From NCBI GenBank assembly GCA_035940775.1, contig DASZEN010000013.1, positions 1 to 64,000 of the forward strand: a DNA stretch of 64,000 nucleotides, given 5' to 3'. Position numbers and translations under genes: made by a program. This document shows, piece after piece, positions 8,666 to 18,210 of this stretch (position 1 is its first letter; every line of letters starts with the position of its first letter). Below the pieces are notes generated by a model. The model was given only the letters and a program-made list of their open reading frames with translations, did not search any database and was not told the DNA's origin. Origin of the DNA: DASQYE01 sp035940775 (GTDB lineage: Bacteria > Acidobacteriota > Blastocatellia > Pyrinomonadales > Pyrinomonadaceae).

Positions 8666-10618
8666 TTACTGAGGCGCTTCAAGCTCTTTAGGGATGAAGG
8701 CGATGGCGGTCGCGACGCCGTCCGTTTGCGAGCGTCCGTCTCCGGCCGGACGGTAACTGACGATAACCGTATTGGTGGGCTCGCGCGGGCCACAAGCGAT
8801 GCGGCCGTGCATCTCCGGCGTGTAGGTGATGAACCTGATGCGCTTCAGCTCGTTGTTGTGAAGTCTGAGCGTACGGTCGCCCACCTTGACGGCCATCGTC
8901 ACGCCCTGCGCTTCGCAATCGATGCGAAGCAGTTGTCCGCGCGCCTGCTCTTCGCCCTCGCGGCGGGGCAATAGTTCCTGCTCAAAGGCCGGGCGCGGCT
9001 CTTTGCCATCAGGCACAGTTTCGCTCGCGGCGCTATGTCCCGACGCGGACGGCACGGCTCCTGTGCTTTCGGCATTGCTCCCGGCCCCGTAGAGCGCCAT
9101 CTGTTCCTCGATTGCGGTGAGCTGTTGGAGAAGCGACCGGGCCTGCTCCATGACCTGCGTATCGGCGGGCCCATGCGCGAGCGGTTCCAGAATCCGCCGC
9201 GCTTGTTTGAAGTCCTGCCTGCGTATGTAAAGCTTCGCCAACAGAGTCTCGAAATGCTTCTCGCCCGGCGCAAGCGAGACGGCACGCCTCAGCAGCTCGA
9301 CCGATTCATCCAGATGTTCGCCCGTCACCACGTTGATGAAGGCCAGAAGGTAGTAGGATTCGGCGTAGCCGGGCTCAAGCTCTATGGCTTTGCCAAGCTC
9401 CGCGCGCATGGTTTGCGCCGTCTCCGGCGCAAAACTTGAGACGTAGCTACCGGCGAGCATCGCTTCACGGCTCAGCATGTAGGCGTAGTTATAATGCACC
9501 AGGTAGTTTTTCGTGTCGGCCGAGACGGCGCGCTGCAAGTGTCGCCGCGCCTCTTCAAAGCGTCCGCGCCGAACGCCCAGCATGCCGAGCGAGGCGTGAG
9601 CGACGGCCAAATCCGGATCGAGCGTTACGGCCTGTCGCAGATATTCTTCGGCCCGGTCGAGGTCTGAGAGATGAAGCAGCAGGTCGCCCAGATAGAATTG
9701 GCTCTCGGCTTCGGTCAGGGGCGCGCTTCGCAACTGCCTGTCGAACGCCGGTTTTTCATCGAAGGTCTTGACCTCGACCCGGTAGGAGTGGCGGCCTATG
9801 TACTGCCTCAACTCCCTTTCGAGCGTCGCGAAGTCCGTCTCGAAAGCCTGTCTGAAGGCCGCCTCGACCGCCATGTTGGAGGCCAGCAAAGCGAGAAACC
9901 GCTTGAGCTGCGGAGCGCGCCTGCCCTCGTTGCCGAGCAGAAGGTAATGAACCAGCGCCCACGACTGCGCGTAAAAAATCCCCTTCTTGTCCTTCTCGTT
10001 ATAGATGGGTGAAGTGTGATTGACGGCGAAGAGCGTTTCGAGCGGCAGCATTCGCTGCTGCTGGCGCAGGTGCATGACGTGGCTTGTAATCGACCTGCCG
10101 ATGATGACTCTTCTTTCGCCGTCGGAGATGTCAAACGAACTGTAGTATTCGGCCAGCCCCTCGTTGAACCAGAGCGGCGCGTTCTTAATATTATTCCTGA
10201 CCAGAAAATGAACGTACTCGTGAAAGACAGGGGCGTAAGGATTCTCGCCTTTGCGCTCGGCCGTGAGCGCGATGTAGTTCATGTCCTGGCCCGACTGGAA
10301 ATAGGCGGACGCGGCCGGGGGTCGGAACTGCCTGAACGATTCGTCGTTCCTGAAGACGACGACCGTGATCGGGCTCGTGGAAGTGGTCTTCGCCTCGGCG
10401 AGCACGCGCGCGAGCACATCACGAAACTGTTCGAGCTGAAGGCCGATGCGACGTATGTCCTTCTCGCTCGCATTCCCGACGAGCAGGAAATTCTTCGAGC
10501 GGACGCTCGTCCAACTCTCTTTCGCCTCAGCCCTGTAAAGCGGCGCGCCGCAGACCAGCAAGATAGCGGCCAGGACAGGCGACAGGGTAGAGCGTTTCAC
10601 GGATCGGGCCTCCGTCAT
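8666..10618 (-). CDS. Secreted peptidase-MA-like metallopeptidase with TPR domain
   Basis: A 650-residue protein with a signal peptide (hydrophobic STLSPVLAAILLVCG, cleavage after AEA). Residues 35-270 form a gluzincin-type domain: HEYVH near 133-137 gives HExxH, and NEGLAEYY near 153 supplies the third zinc ligand, as in the peptidase MA/DUF1570 group. Residues about 275-480 are TPR helices (ADLLLHLSDLDRAEEYLRQA pattern, then YLVHYNYAYMLS, ESVELLRRAVSLAPGEK). The tail is Ser/Glu-rich and ends in a beta domain of about 90 residues. The frame can start 3 bases earlier at TTG; the ATG at 10618 is preferred. The catalytic motif predicts an active zinc peptidase; the substrate is unknown. Confidence 0.8.
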   Translation of the reverse strand: MTEARSVKRSTLSPVLAAILLVCGAPLYRAEAKESWTSVRSKNFLLVGNASEKDIRRIGLQLEQFRDVLARVLAEAKTTSTSPITVVVFRNDESFRQFRPPAASAYFQSGQDMNYIALTAERKGENPYAPVFHEYVHFLVRNNIKNAPLWFNEGLAEYYSSFDISDGERRVIIGRSITSHVMHLRQQQRMLPLETLFAVNHTSPIYNEKDKKGIFYAQSWALVHYLLLGNEGRRAPQLKRFLALLASNMAVEAAFRQAFETDFATLERELRQYIGRHSYRVEVKTFDEKPAFDRQLRSAPLTEAESQFYLGDLLLHLSDLDRAEEYLRQAVTLDPDLAVAHASLGMLGVRRGRFEEARRHLQRAVSADTKNYLVHYNYAYMLSREAMLAGSYVSSFAPETAQTMRAELGKAIELEPGYAESYYLLAFINVVTGEHLDESVELLRRAVSLAPGEKHFETLLAKLYIRRQDFKQARRILEPLAHGPADTQVMEQARSLLQQLTAIEEQMALYGAGSNAESTGAVPSASGHSAASETVPDGKEPRPAFEQELLPRREGEEQARGQLLRIDCEAQGVTMAVKVGDRTLRLHNNELKRIRFITYTPEMHGRIACGPREPTNTVIVSYRPAGDGRSQTDGVATAIAFIPKELEAPQ

Positions 10619-10895
10619 CAAAGGGTTCTATAAAGAGTGACGCCTAAGCACTATCAAGCGAGTCGGGACAGGGCCGCGCTTGAACTGTTCGCGGGAACAC
10701 TACGGGAAGCGCGTGCGAGGGACTAACGCGCGTATGCGTTGCGGCGCACGGACGCCATGAAAATATATGCGCTCCGGCTCGCACCTGTCAAAGAATGATA
10801 GAGCGAAGGAGCGTTCAAGCCGAGCGTTGATGAGGCATTGCAGGAAGGGCGCTCCGTTCAGCCGCAGGTCTCTGGAAAAGGGCCGAGGCCGCGTT
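10619..10895. other. Intergenic region, nothing recognised
   Basis: 277 bases between pgl (3-prime end) and the metallopeptidase start. I see no convincing gene, RNA or strong terminator hairpin. Weak open frames on the plus strand here have no ribosome-binding site and no recognisable product. Confidence 0.5.
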
Positions 10896-11654
10896 TCAAC
10901 TCAACAGGCGCGCAGCCTCTTCGTCAACCAGCCAAATCAACTCGCCATATACGGGCCGCACGTAGCGCGCGGGCAACTCTTCGTCCGCGTCAGGCGAAGC
11001 GAACACTTTGGAGAGCGGCGCGGCTTTGTCTTTGCCCGAGACTAGAAAGATGACATTGGCGGCGCTGTTCAAAACGCGCAAGGTGAGCGTCAGTCGATGG
11101 GCGCGAAGCTTCTCGACGTAGGGCGCGGCGACGAGGCCATGCCCGTCCGCATCCTTTAGCAAAGGCGAGCGAGGAAAGATCGAAGCCGTGTGCGCGTCCT
11201 CACCCATGCCGAGCAGAACCAGATCGAAGACTGGATCATGCGCGCCAAACTCGCTCTCGATGACCGAGGCGTAGGAGGCGGCGGCCCGCTCCGGCTCGTC
11301 TTCGCCGCGCATACGATGAACCTGCGAGGCGGGCACGGGCACATGACTGAGCAGCGCGCGGTGGGCCATGCCAAAGTTGCTCTGCGGGTCGTCGGGCGGC
11401 ACGCATCTCTCGTCAGTCCAGAAAACGTGAGCGTGTGGCCAGATACGCGCCAAAGCCTCGCAGTACTCGTCGCTCGCCAGAAGACCGAACAGGGCTTTCG
11501 GAGTCGAGCCGCCCGGAATCGCCGCACGAAACCGGCCCCGCTCCGCGATGGTGCGCAAGGCAATGGCACGGAACGATTCGGCGGCGCGCGCGCTCGCCTC
11601 TCCCAGATCGCGCATCACCTCTATGCGCGCCCCATTTTTCAGAATGACTTTCAC
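10896..11654 (-). CDS. pgl: 6-phosphogluconolactonase
   Basis: A 252-residue DevB/SOL-type lactonase that hydrolyses 6-phosphogluconolactone to 6-phosphogluconate, step two of the oxidative pentose phosphate pathway. Family motifs are present: AIPGGSTPKALFGLLA near residue 45, VFWTDERCVPPDDPQSNFGMA near 75-95 (the phosphate and active-site region), and LVLLGMGEDAHTASIFP near 145. The start is GTG; GTGA overlaps the opcA stop by 4 bases, so translation is coupled. It is the last gene of a five-gene minus-strand operon pgi-gnd-zwf-opcA-pgl. Confidence 0.93.
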   Translation of the reverse strand: MKVILKNGARIEVMRDLGEASARAAESFRAIALRTIAERGRFRAAIPGGSTPKALFGLLASDEYCEALARIWPHAHVFWTDERCVPPDDPQSNFGMAHRALLSHVPVPASQVHRMRGEDEPERAAASYASVIESEFGAHDPVFDLVLLGMGEDAHTASIFPRSPLLKDADGHGLVAAPYVEKLRAHRLTLTLRVLNSAANVIFLVSGKDKAAPLSKVFASPDADEELPARYVRPVYGELIWLVDEEAARLLS

Positions 11655-12832
11655 TTCGCCCCGAGCATCCGTGCGGCAGCCGTGATCGCTTCCTCGTAGA
11701 TGCGGTCGTGCGAGACTATCTCCAGCTCGCGTTCGAGCAGCTCGGCCTCGCTCTTGTCACCGCCGACGGATATGCGCGAGGCGCGCGATTCGCCTCCGCC
11801 GATCACCTCCGTTTCCAGATAGCGACCGTCTTCGCTACGCAGGACGACGAATTTTTGGGGCGATGCGGACTCGGCCATCAGCTCTATGCGCGCGATCCAT
11901 CCCTGCATGGCGGCGCTGCGCTCGACCATCGCAAACTCCAGGTCGATACGGCGACTGTCCTGTTCCAACGCGATGCGCGCAACGCCCGTCTCATCCGTGC
12001 TTAGAGTCTGCTGCGATACGGTGCGCCAGCCCAGGCGACTGGCGAGCCAGCCCGCCAGTATCAGTGCCTTCGGGGCGACCACCCCCGGCGCAAGTTCGTG
12101 CGCTACATACTCTATGCGGACGCGATCAAGGCTCGAAAGGGCCGGGCGGTATTCCGCCACGTCGTAGAAGCTCGCCAGCAGCATTCGCCACGAGGTCAGC
12201 CGCGCCCAGTTCAGATCGCTGAGGGCGGCATGCTCGCGTCGCTGGCGCTCAAGGAGCGCGACCAGCTCTAAAATCTCTTCATAGGGGCGTCTGAAAGCTG
12301 CCGAGTCGATCACGATGCGGTCGGAGGCGCGCGTCAGATTCGCGAAAGTCTGATCGTGCAAGCGGGGCGCCTCTCGCCACCACAGGAAAACGGGAAGGTC
12401 GGGCACGAGCAGGGGCACGGCCGCGCTCGGCAGCTCGACCGTGAAACGACCGCGCGCTTTGAGCGTGACCTGCTCGCCGCAAAGGTTTTTCGAGCCCGTC
12501 CCGCCCGAAGCGAGACAGTGCGCCGACACGAACATCTCTATGTCCTGATCGGGCTGTTCACTTTGAGCGACCATCACGAGTGCCCGGCACGGGTGGGCGG
12601 AAGTTATTTCGCTGAGCAGTTTATTCACTTCGTCGAGCGCCGCCTGGCTCGAAACATAAACCATCAGGTTCAGGACGCGCGCACGCATCACGGCGCCGTC
12701 CTCTTCCACATCGACCGCGCCTGCGGTGTGCTCCTTCCACAATTGGCCCAGCTCGTGCTCGACGGCCTGAACGTCGAGCGCCGCCGAGACTCGTATCTGT
12801 TGCGGAGTGGAATGCGTCGTCTGCTGTCGCAT
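11651..12832 (-). CDS. opcA: Glucose-6-phosphate dehydrogenase assembly protein OpcA
   Basis: A 393-residue OpcA-family protein. It is recognised by the N-terminal GQ-x-W-x-E region around ELGQLWKEHTAG, the middle LPVFLWWREAP near residue 150 with VPDLP before it, and the DLNWARLTSWRMLLASFYD block near 225. OpcA is an allosteric partner that assembles or activates Zwf (G6PDH), as worked out in cyanobacteria and actinobacteria. The position directly after zwf supports the call. It overlaps pgl by 4 bases. No catalytic role is expected. Confidence 0.9.
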   Translation of the reverse strand: MRQQTTHSTPQQIRVSAALDVQAVEHELGQLWKEHTAGAVDVEEDGAVMRARVLNLMVYVSSQAALDEVNKLLSEITSAHPCRALVMVAQSEQPDQDIEMFVSAHCLASGGTGSKNLCGEQVTLKARGRFTVELPSAAVPLLVPDLPVFLWWREAPRLHDQTFANLTRASDRIVIDSAAFRRPYEEILELVALLERQRREHAALSDLNWARLTSWRMLLASFYDVAEYRPALSSLDRVRIEYVAHELAPGVVAPKALILAGWLASRLGWRTVSQQTLSTDETGVARIALEQDSRRIDLEFAMVERSAAMQGWIARIELMAESASPQKFVVLRSEDGRYLETEVIGGGESRASRISVGGDKSEAELLERELEIVSHDRIYEEAITAAARMLGAK

Positions 12833-12942
12833 CAGCCGTTTATGGTCAATCCTCTCGGGTTGAACGGACGAAAGGAGGCAAGGGCCGCTCGTCTACTATC
12901 GCTCAAAAGCTCTCGGTCAACAGCCACAAGCTTCCCTTTTTC

Positions 12943-14478
12943 CTAGAGTCTTCGCCATTTTCTCTGGTCGCGCTCGATCAGCTCAAAGGCGGCCGGTGGG
13001 CCCCATGTGCCCGCCTCGTAATTTGGAAAGTCGGGCGCGGGCTTCTTCCATGCCTCAAGTACGGGGGTGACGATCTCCCAGCCGCGCTCGGTCATATCAC
13101 GCCGCGCATAGAGCGTCGAATCGCCCAGGATGCAATCGAGCAGCAGTCGCTCGTAGGCTTCGGGCGTGTGGACGCCGAAGGACGAGCCGTAGCGAAAGTC
13201 CATGTTGACCCAGCGTATACGCATGCGCTGGCCCGGAAGCTTTGCGCCGAAGCGGAGCGTGATGCCCTCGTTCGGTTGAATGCGTATGACGAGCACGTTC
13301 GGCTCAAGCGGCGCGTCCGCTCCCGTGAAGAGACGGTGCGGAACCTCCTTGAACTGTATCGCGATCTCGGTGACGCGCTTCTGCATGCGCTTTCCGGAGC
13401 GTATGTAGAAGGGCACACCGGCCCAGCGCCAGTTATCGAAATAGAGCTTGAGCGCGGCAAACGTCTCGGTCGAAGATTCCGGATTGACGCCGGGCTCCTG
13501 TCGATAGCCCGGAACCGTATCGCCCAGCACATAGCCCGGCCCGTATTGTCCGCGCACGGCGAACTCGTCAACGCCATCTTCGGGGATGGGCCGCACGGCC
13601 TGCATCGCCTTGATCTTCTCATCGCGCACGGCGTTGGCCCCCAGAGACGCCGGAGCCTCCATCGCCACCAGCGAGACGACCTGAAAGACGTGATTCTGTA
13701 TCATATCGCGCACCACGCCCGCCTCCTCGTAGTACGCTCCGCGTCCCTCGACGCCGATGGCCTCGGCGTTGGTGATCTGCACGTGGTCTATATACTGCCG
13801 ATTCCACAGCGGCTCGAAGATGCTATTGGCGAAGCGAAAGACTAGTAGATTCTGGACGGTCTCTTTGCCCAGATAATGGTCTATGCGATAGACCTGTTCT
13901 TCATCGAAGACGGCGGCCAGCTCGCGGTTGAGACGACGCGCGCTATCAAGGTCGTGGCCGAAAGGCTTCTCGACGATGATGCGCGTCCAACCCCTGCCTT
14001 CCCTGTGGGCCAACCCGACCGCACCCAACTGTTCGGCGATGAGTCCGAAGAAGCTCGGCGCGGTCGAAAGATAAAAAAGGCGATTGCCAGCCGTCCCGCG
14101 CTCCCGGTCTAAGCGTTCGAGCGTTTCGCGCAAGCGCTTGAACGCCTCCCCGTCATCAAACTCGCCCTGCAAGTAAAAAAGCCCGCCCGCGAAGCTCTCC
14201 CATACGGCGTCGTCCACCGTCCCCTCCTCGCCGTACTTCGCGACGGCCTCGCGCATACTCGCGCGAAACTCCTCGTCACTCATCAGGGGGCGCGACACGC
14301 CCACGATAGCGAACTCGGCCGGAAGCAGCTTCTGCTGCGCGAGGCTATAAAGGCCGGGCAAAAGTTTTCGCTTCGTCAAATCGCCCGACGCCCCGAAGAT
14401 CACAACGACGCACGGCTGCGCCGTCCGCTCCAGCCGCATCCCGGCGCGCAAAGGATTTTCAATCAGTGTGGCTGCCAT
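12943..14478 (-). CDS. zwf: Glucose-6-phosphate 1-dehydrogenase
   Basis: A 511-residue G6PDH that oxidises glucose-6-phosphate to 6-phosphogluconolactone with NADP or NAD. The Rossmann motif VIFGASGDLTKRKLLPGLY is near residues 27-45, and the substrate-binding signature with the catalytic histidine, YRIDHYLGKETVQN, is near 198-211; EKPFGHDL precedes it. Length matches the family (480-515). The start is ATG at 14478, with no strong ribosome-binding site just upstream. It lies 47 bases after gnd and 110 bases before opcA in the same operon. Confidence 0.97.
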   Translation of the reverse strand: MAATLIENPLRAGMRLERTAQPCVVVIFGASGDLTKRKLLPGLYSLAQQKLLPAEFAIVGVSRPLMSDEEFRASMREAVAKYGEEGTVDDAVWESFAGGLFYLQGEFDDGEAFKRLRETLERLDRERGTAGNRLFYLSTAPSFFGLIAEQLGAVGLAHREGRGWTRIIVEKPFGHDLDSARRLNRELAAVFDEEQVYRIDHYLGKETVQNLLVFRFANSIFEPLWNRQYIDHVQITNAEAIGVEGRGAYYEEAGVVRDMIQNHVFQVVSLVAMEAPASLGANAVRDEKIKAMQAVRPIPEDGVDEFAVRGQYGPGYVLGDTVPGYRQEPGVNPESSTETFAALKLYFDNWRWAGVPFYIRSGKRMQKRVTEIAIQFKEVPHRLFTGADAPLEPNVLVIRIQPNEGITLRFGAKLPGQRMRIRWVNMDFRYGSSFGVHTPEAYERLLLDCILGDSTLYARRDMTERGWEIVTPVLEAWKKPAPDFPNYEAGTWGPPAAFELIERDQRKWRRL

Positions 14479-14525
14479 CTGTCATACGAATCATTCGGAC
14501 TGGAAAATAGTTATAAGCCCTTCTG

Positions 14526-16007
14526 TCAGGAACCCGGCTGTGAATCGGATACGGCGTCTTCCCAACTGGTATGTACGGCTCCGCGCCCGGGTCGGTCTAT
14601 TCTTTCATAGGTGTGCGCGCCGAAGTAGTCGCGCTGGGCCTGCGTCAGATTCTGCGGGAGGTTGGCCGTCCGGTAACTGTCGAAATAGGCGAGGCTCGCC
14701 GACATGGCGAGCGTGGGCACGCCATGCTGCTGGGCCAGATTGATGCAGTTACGCCAGTTCGCCTGCGACTGCTCCATCCACTTTCCGAAATTCGTGTCGA
14801 GCAGCAGGTTCAGGAGCCCGGGCTCGCGCTTGTAGGCAGCTTTGATGGGGTCGAGGAAACGCGCGCGGATAATACAGCCGCCCTTCCAGATGCGCGCCAT
14901 CTCGCTGAGGTCTATGTCCCACTGATTCTCTAGCGAACCGGCGCGAATCAGATTGAAGCCCTGCGCGTAAGAGCAAATCTTCGAGGCGTAGAGCGCATCT
15001 CTGACGGCGTCCACAAAAGAGGCGCGATCATTGTTAATGGAAGTGCCTCCGGCTGTGGCGGCCGCCGCGCGCGACTTCAAAGGGCCGGGGATGACACGGC
15101 TGGCGGCGACGCGCTCTTCCTTCAGGGCGGAGATGAAGCGCGCTTCGATGGCGGCCGTAATCGTCGGGATGGCGACGCCCAGATCGAGCGCCACCTGCGC
15201 CGTCCACTTGCCAGTACCCTTTTGCCCTGCCTTGTCCAGAATCAGGTCGACGAGGGGGCGGCCCGTCTCCTCGTCCCGGACGCGGAAAATCTCGGATGTG
15301 ATCTTGATAAGGTAAGAGTCCAGAAGGCCCTCGTTCCAGCGCGCGAAGGTGTCGGCAAGCTCCCTGGCTTCCATACCCGCAACGCGCCGCAGTATGTCGT
15401 AGGCTTCGGCGATCAACTGCATGTCGCCGTACTCGATGCCGTTATGCACCATCTTGACGAAATGGCCCGCCGCGTTTGGGCCAACGTAGGTCGTACATGG
15501 GCCGTCCTCGGTTTTGGCGGCGATGGCCTCCCAGATGGAACGAATCTCTTCGTAAGCCTCGCGCGCGCCACCCGGCATCAGCGAAGGCCCCAGGAGCGCG
15601 CCCTCTTCGCCGCCCGAAACGCCGGAACCGATGAAGCGCAAGCCCGCAGCGTCGAGCGCCGCCTCGCGCCGCCGCGTGTCTTCAAACCATGAGTTGCCGC
15701 CGTCTATCAGTATGTCGCCCGCTTCCAGGTAAGGCTTGAACTGCTCGATAGTCCAATCGACGGGCGGGCCCGCCTTGACCATTATCATTATCTTGCGCGG
15801 GCGACCTATGGCGCGCACGAACTCTTCGGGCGTCTTCGCCGAAGTGATGCGCTTATCTCGGCCGACGCTCGCCATCACCTTCTCGACAAACGACGGGTCG
15901 CGATCCCAGACGACGACGGGAAAGCCGTTGCGCTCCATATTGAGGGCGAGGTTCGATCCCATCACGCCCACGCCCGCCATGCCTATCTCTACAGCTTGCG
16001 CCATCAT
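14526..16007 (-). CDS. gnd: 6-phosphogluconate dehydrogenase (decarboxylating)
   Basis: A 493-residue enzyme that converts 6-phosphogluconate to ribulose-5-phosphate and CO2. The NADP-binding GMAGVGVMGSNLALNMERNG is at the N-terminus; the family signature ILDKAGQKGTGKWT is near residue 255; the active-site HNGIEYGDMQLIAEAYDI with lysine in FVKMVHNG is near 180. The ATG at 16007 has GGAG 7 bases upstream; the in-frame TTG at 16010 is less likely. The C-terminal THTYERID and the final tail resemble the usual substrate-contact tail of the homodimer. The gap to pgi is short (19 bases). Confidence 0.97.
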   Translation of the reverse strand: MMAQAVEIGMAGVGVMGSNLALNMERNGFPVVVWDRDPSFVEKVMASVGRDKRITSAKTPEEFVRAIGRPRKIMIMVKAGPPVDWTIEQFKPYLEAGDILIDGGNSWFEDTRRREAALDAAGLRFIGSGVSGGEEGALLGPSLMPGGAREAYEEIRSIWEAIAAKTEDGPCTTYVGPNAAGHFVKMVHNGIEYGDMQLIAEAYDILRRVAGMEARELADTFARWNEGLLDSYLIKITSEIFRVRDEETGRPLVDLILDKAGQKGTGKWTAQVALDLGVAIPTITAAIEARFISALKEERVAASRVIPGPLKSRAAAATAGGTSINNDRASFVDAVRDALYASKICSYAQGFNLIRAGSLENQWDIDLSEMARIWKGGCIIRARFLDPIKAAYKREPGLLNLLLDTNFGKWMEQSQANWRNCINLAQQHGVPTLAMSASLAYFDSYRTANLPQNLTQAQRDYFGAHTYERIDRPGRGAVHTSWEDAVSDSQPGS

Positions 16008-16026
16008 CAAGAGTCTCCGAAAAAAT

Positions 16027-17871
16027 TTAAGTTTCAGCCCGCGCTCGATTAAGCAGGTGAGGCGCTGAGACGCGCGCGCGAACGATGTCGAGCAATCTTC
16101 TCAAGCCCGCCTCGGCGTCGCGGCCGAGGTGCAGGCGCAGGGCGCGGCGATGGTGATCGGCGAGCGCCGAGAAGTCTCCGAGGGCCTGCGCCTGTTTGAG
16201 CACGCTGAAGGAGTAGGGCTCGCCCGGAATCGGCAAGTCCGTTTCGTCATCGTCAGTAAGTTGTATAAAGACGCCGCTCGCGGGGCCGCCCTTGTGAAGC
16301 TGTCCCGTTGAGTGGAGAAACCTCGGGCCATAGCCCGTGGTGGTCGCCAGCCGGAGCGCGTCGCGCAGGCTCGTGCGCACGGCTTCGAGCAGCCGGTCGT
16401 GCCGATCCGTCTCCTCTATGTAAGCGAGCAGCGCGACGTAGTCGCCCTCTCCGGCGCGGCCGATAAACTCATCGACGACGGACGAAAGCGTTTCCGTCGG
16501 CGGCGTCGCCCCAGACCCCGCGGGGGTGGATTCCGCGTCCGGCGATGACGATGCCGTGGCCGTCGATTCCGTGGAGGATGATTCCACGGCTCGCGCCGCA
16601 GTGTAAACCTTCAGCTCGCCTTCGCTCGCGAGCGCGGCCTGCTGCTCGGGCAGCGCGCCCGTCCGCTTAAAGCTTTCGAGCAGACGGTTGGTGTTGTCTT
16701 TGCTCTCCTGCACGTTGGGCTGGTCGAACGGGTTGATCGACATCAGTTGGCCCGCGACCGCCGTCGCCAGCTCCCAGATGAAGAACTCCGCCCCAAGATC
16801 GTAGAGGTCTGCGAGCGTTCTGTAGACGACCGGATGCCCAGCGTCTTCGAGCGCGCGCAAACGCCCGTCCGAAGCTTCAGCGGCGGGCGCGCCCGTCCCG
16901 ATGGCGACGAAGACGCGGTCAGACCCGTAGACCTCCGGCGCGCCGAGCGTCTCGCCCGCGATGGGCACAATCCCGCGCCCCTCCTTGCCAGTGCTCTCGG
17001 CGACCAACTGCTCTATCCACAGTCCGAGCGAAGCGAGCGATTCATCCATGACGAGCGTCAATTTATCGCGTCCCGCGAGGGCGAGCGCGCCCATCATGCA
17101 CCCGAGCCGCGCGGCCTCGTTCTCCCTTGCGGGGACTCGCGCCGCGCATGCCTCGACGGCGTCGGAAGCGCGTCGCAGCAGCTCGCCCACGTCCAGGCCC
17201 ATCAGGGCCGCCGGAACCATCCCGAAGTAAGAGAGCGCCGAATAACGACCGCCGATGTCGGGCGGGTTGAGAAAGACGTGCCGGAACCGGGCCTCCGTGG
17301 CCTGTCGCTCCATCAGCGTGCCGGGGTCTGTGACGGCTACGAAATTCTCGCCCGCGCGCTCAGGCTTCGACTCGCCGACGCGATTGAAGAAATATTTGTA
17401 GAAGGATAAGGGTTCGATGGTCGTCCCGGACTTTGAGGAGACGATAAAGAGCGTATGCGCGAGGTCAACGCGCCGCTCAAACGAGGCTATGGTGTCCGGG
17501 TCTGTCGTGTCTAGCACAACGAGTTCCGGAAACCCTTCGCGGCGTCCGAACGTGCGCCGCAGGACTTCAGGGCACAGGCTGGAGCCTCCCATCCCGAGCA
17601 GCATCAGGTGCTTGAACCCGGCTTCGCGCACCTCGCGGGCGAAGGAGTCGATCAAGCCTACGGCGCGCTCGCTCATCATCTGAACAACGTCGAGCCAGCC
17701 GAGCGCGTTGCTTATCACCTTGCGCTCGCGTTCATCGGCCTTCCAGAGCGTCGCGTCGCGCTCCCAGATGCGACTCATGACACGCTCGCGCTCCATCCGC
17801 TCCAGCGCAGCTTCAAACAGAGACTCGCTCGTGTGGCCCAAACTCTCGCGCTGACGCGCCCGGCTGCTCAT
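16027..17871 (-). CDS. pgi: Glucose-6-phosphate isomerase with low-complexity insertion
   Basis: A 614-residue phosphosugar isomerase that interconverts glucose-6-phosphate and fructose-6-phosphate and so feeds the operon. SIS-domain motifs are clear: GMGGSSLCPEVLRRTFG near residue 95 and SSKSGTTIEPLSFYKYF near 145; INPFDQPNVQESKDNT near 375 marks the second half. It resembles the isomerase part of transaldolase/Pgi fusions, without a transaldolase part here. Near residues 430-465 a Ser/Thr/Pro/Ala-rich insertion (SSSTESTATASSSPDAESTP) interrupts the protein. I chose the ATG at 17871 because AGGAGA lies 6 bases upstream; the frame extends 10 codons further without support. Confidence 0.93.
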   Translation of the reverse strand: MSSRARQRESLGHTSESLFEAALERMERERVMSRIWERDATLWKADERERKVISNALGWLDVVQMMSERAVGLIDSFAREVREAGFKHLMLLGMGGSSLCPEVLRRTFGRREGFPELVVLDTTDPDTIASFERRVDLAHTLFIVSSKSGTTIEPLSFYKYFFNRVGESKPERAGENFVAVTDPGTLMERQATEARFRHVFLNPPDIGGRYSALSYFGMVPAALMGLDVGELLRRASDAVEACAARVPARENEAARLGCMMGALALAGRDKLTLVMDESLASLGLWIEQLVAESTGKEGRGIVPIAGETLGAPEVYGSDRVFVAIGTGAPAAEASDGRLRALEDAGHPVVYRTLADLYDLGAEFFIWELATAVAGQLMSINPFDQPNVQESKDNTNRLLESFKRTGALPEQQAALASEGELKVYTAARAVESSSTESTATASSSPDAESTPAGSGATPPTETLSSVVDEFIGRAGEGDYVALLAYIEETDRHDRLLEAVRTSLRDALRLATTTGYGPRFLHSTGQLHKGGPASGVFIQLTDDDETDLPIPGEPYSFSVLKQAQALGDFSALADHHRRALRLHLGRDAEAGLRRLLDIVRARVSAPHLLNRARAET

Positions 17872-17910
17872 AGGTTTTCTCCTTCGGCGGCAGCCAAGCA
17901 TATCACAGTG

Positions 17911-17990
17911 AAGGGATGGGGGATGAAGGATGCGGGATGAAAGAGCGGCTATTCAGGCTTTGGGCCGCTCGCTCTTTCATCCCTTCGGGG
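17911..17990. repeat. GGGATGA palindromic repeat (terminator-like hairpin)
   Basis: Iterated GGGATGG/GGGATGA/AGGATGC/GGGATGA units run 17913-17940. The arm GGGATGAAAGAGCGGC (17934-17949) pairs with GCCGCTCGCTCTTTCATCCC (17964-17983), which carries a 4-base GCTC duplication. It sits between the 3-prime end of the TM2-like gene and pgi, where it would act as a transcript-end hairpin. It belongs to the dispersed family. Confidence 0.75.
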
Positions 17991-17991
17991 T

Positions 17992-18210
17992 TCAGATGCG
18001 GATGCGATTCTCGCTCGCGTAGCTGTAGGCGCAGTAAGCGGAGATGAGATGAACTATCCAACCGAGTGTGCCTGCCGACCCGATCCAGGAAACGCCCGTG
18101 ACTATCAGCCAGAGAATGCCTATGAGGATGCGACCGTTGTAGATTTGTCCAACGCCGGGAATGAGAAAACTGAGAATGCCTGCCAGAATGGGATTGCGCA
18201 TTGTCGTCAA
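17992..18210 (-). CDS. Small TM2-like membrane protein
   Basis: A 72-residue protein with two hydrophobic segments (NPILAGILSFLIPGVGQIYNG and ILIGILWLIVTGVSWIG) and a third partial one. The PGVGQIYNG turn is typical of TM2/DUF5683-like small membrane proteins. It ends SENRIRI. GGAGG lies 4 bases before a TTG at 18210 and 13 bases before the ATG at 18201, so the start is uncertain by three codons. Function is unknown. It is separated from dnaX by 120 bases and from pgi by a repeat hairpin, so it is likely a single-gene unit. Confidence 0.75.
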   Translation of the reverse strand: MTTMRNPILAGILSFLIPGVGQIYNGRILIGILWLIVTGVSWIGSAGTLGWIVHLISAYCAYSYASENRIRI

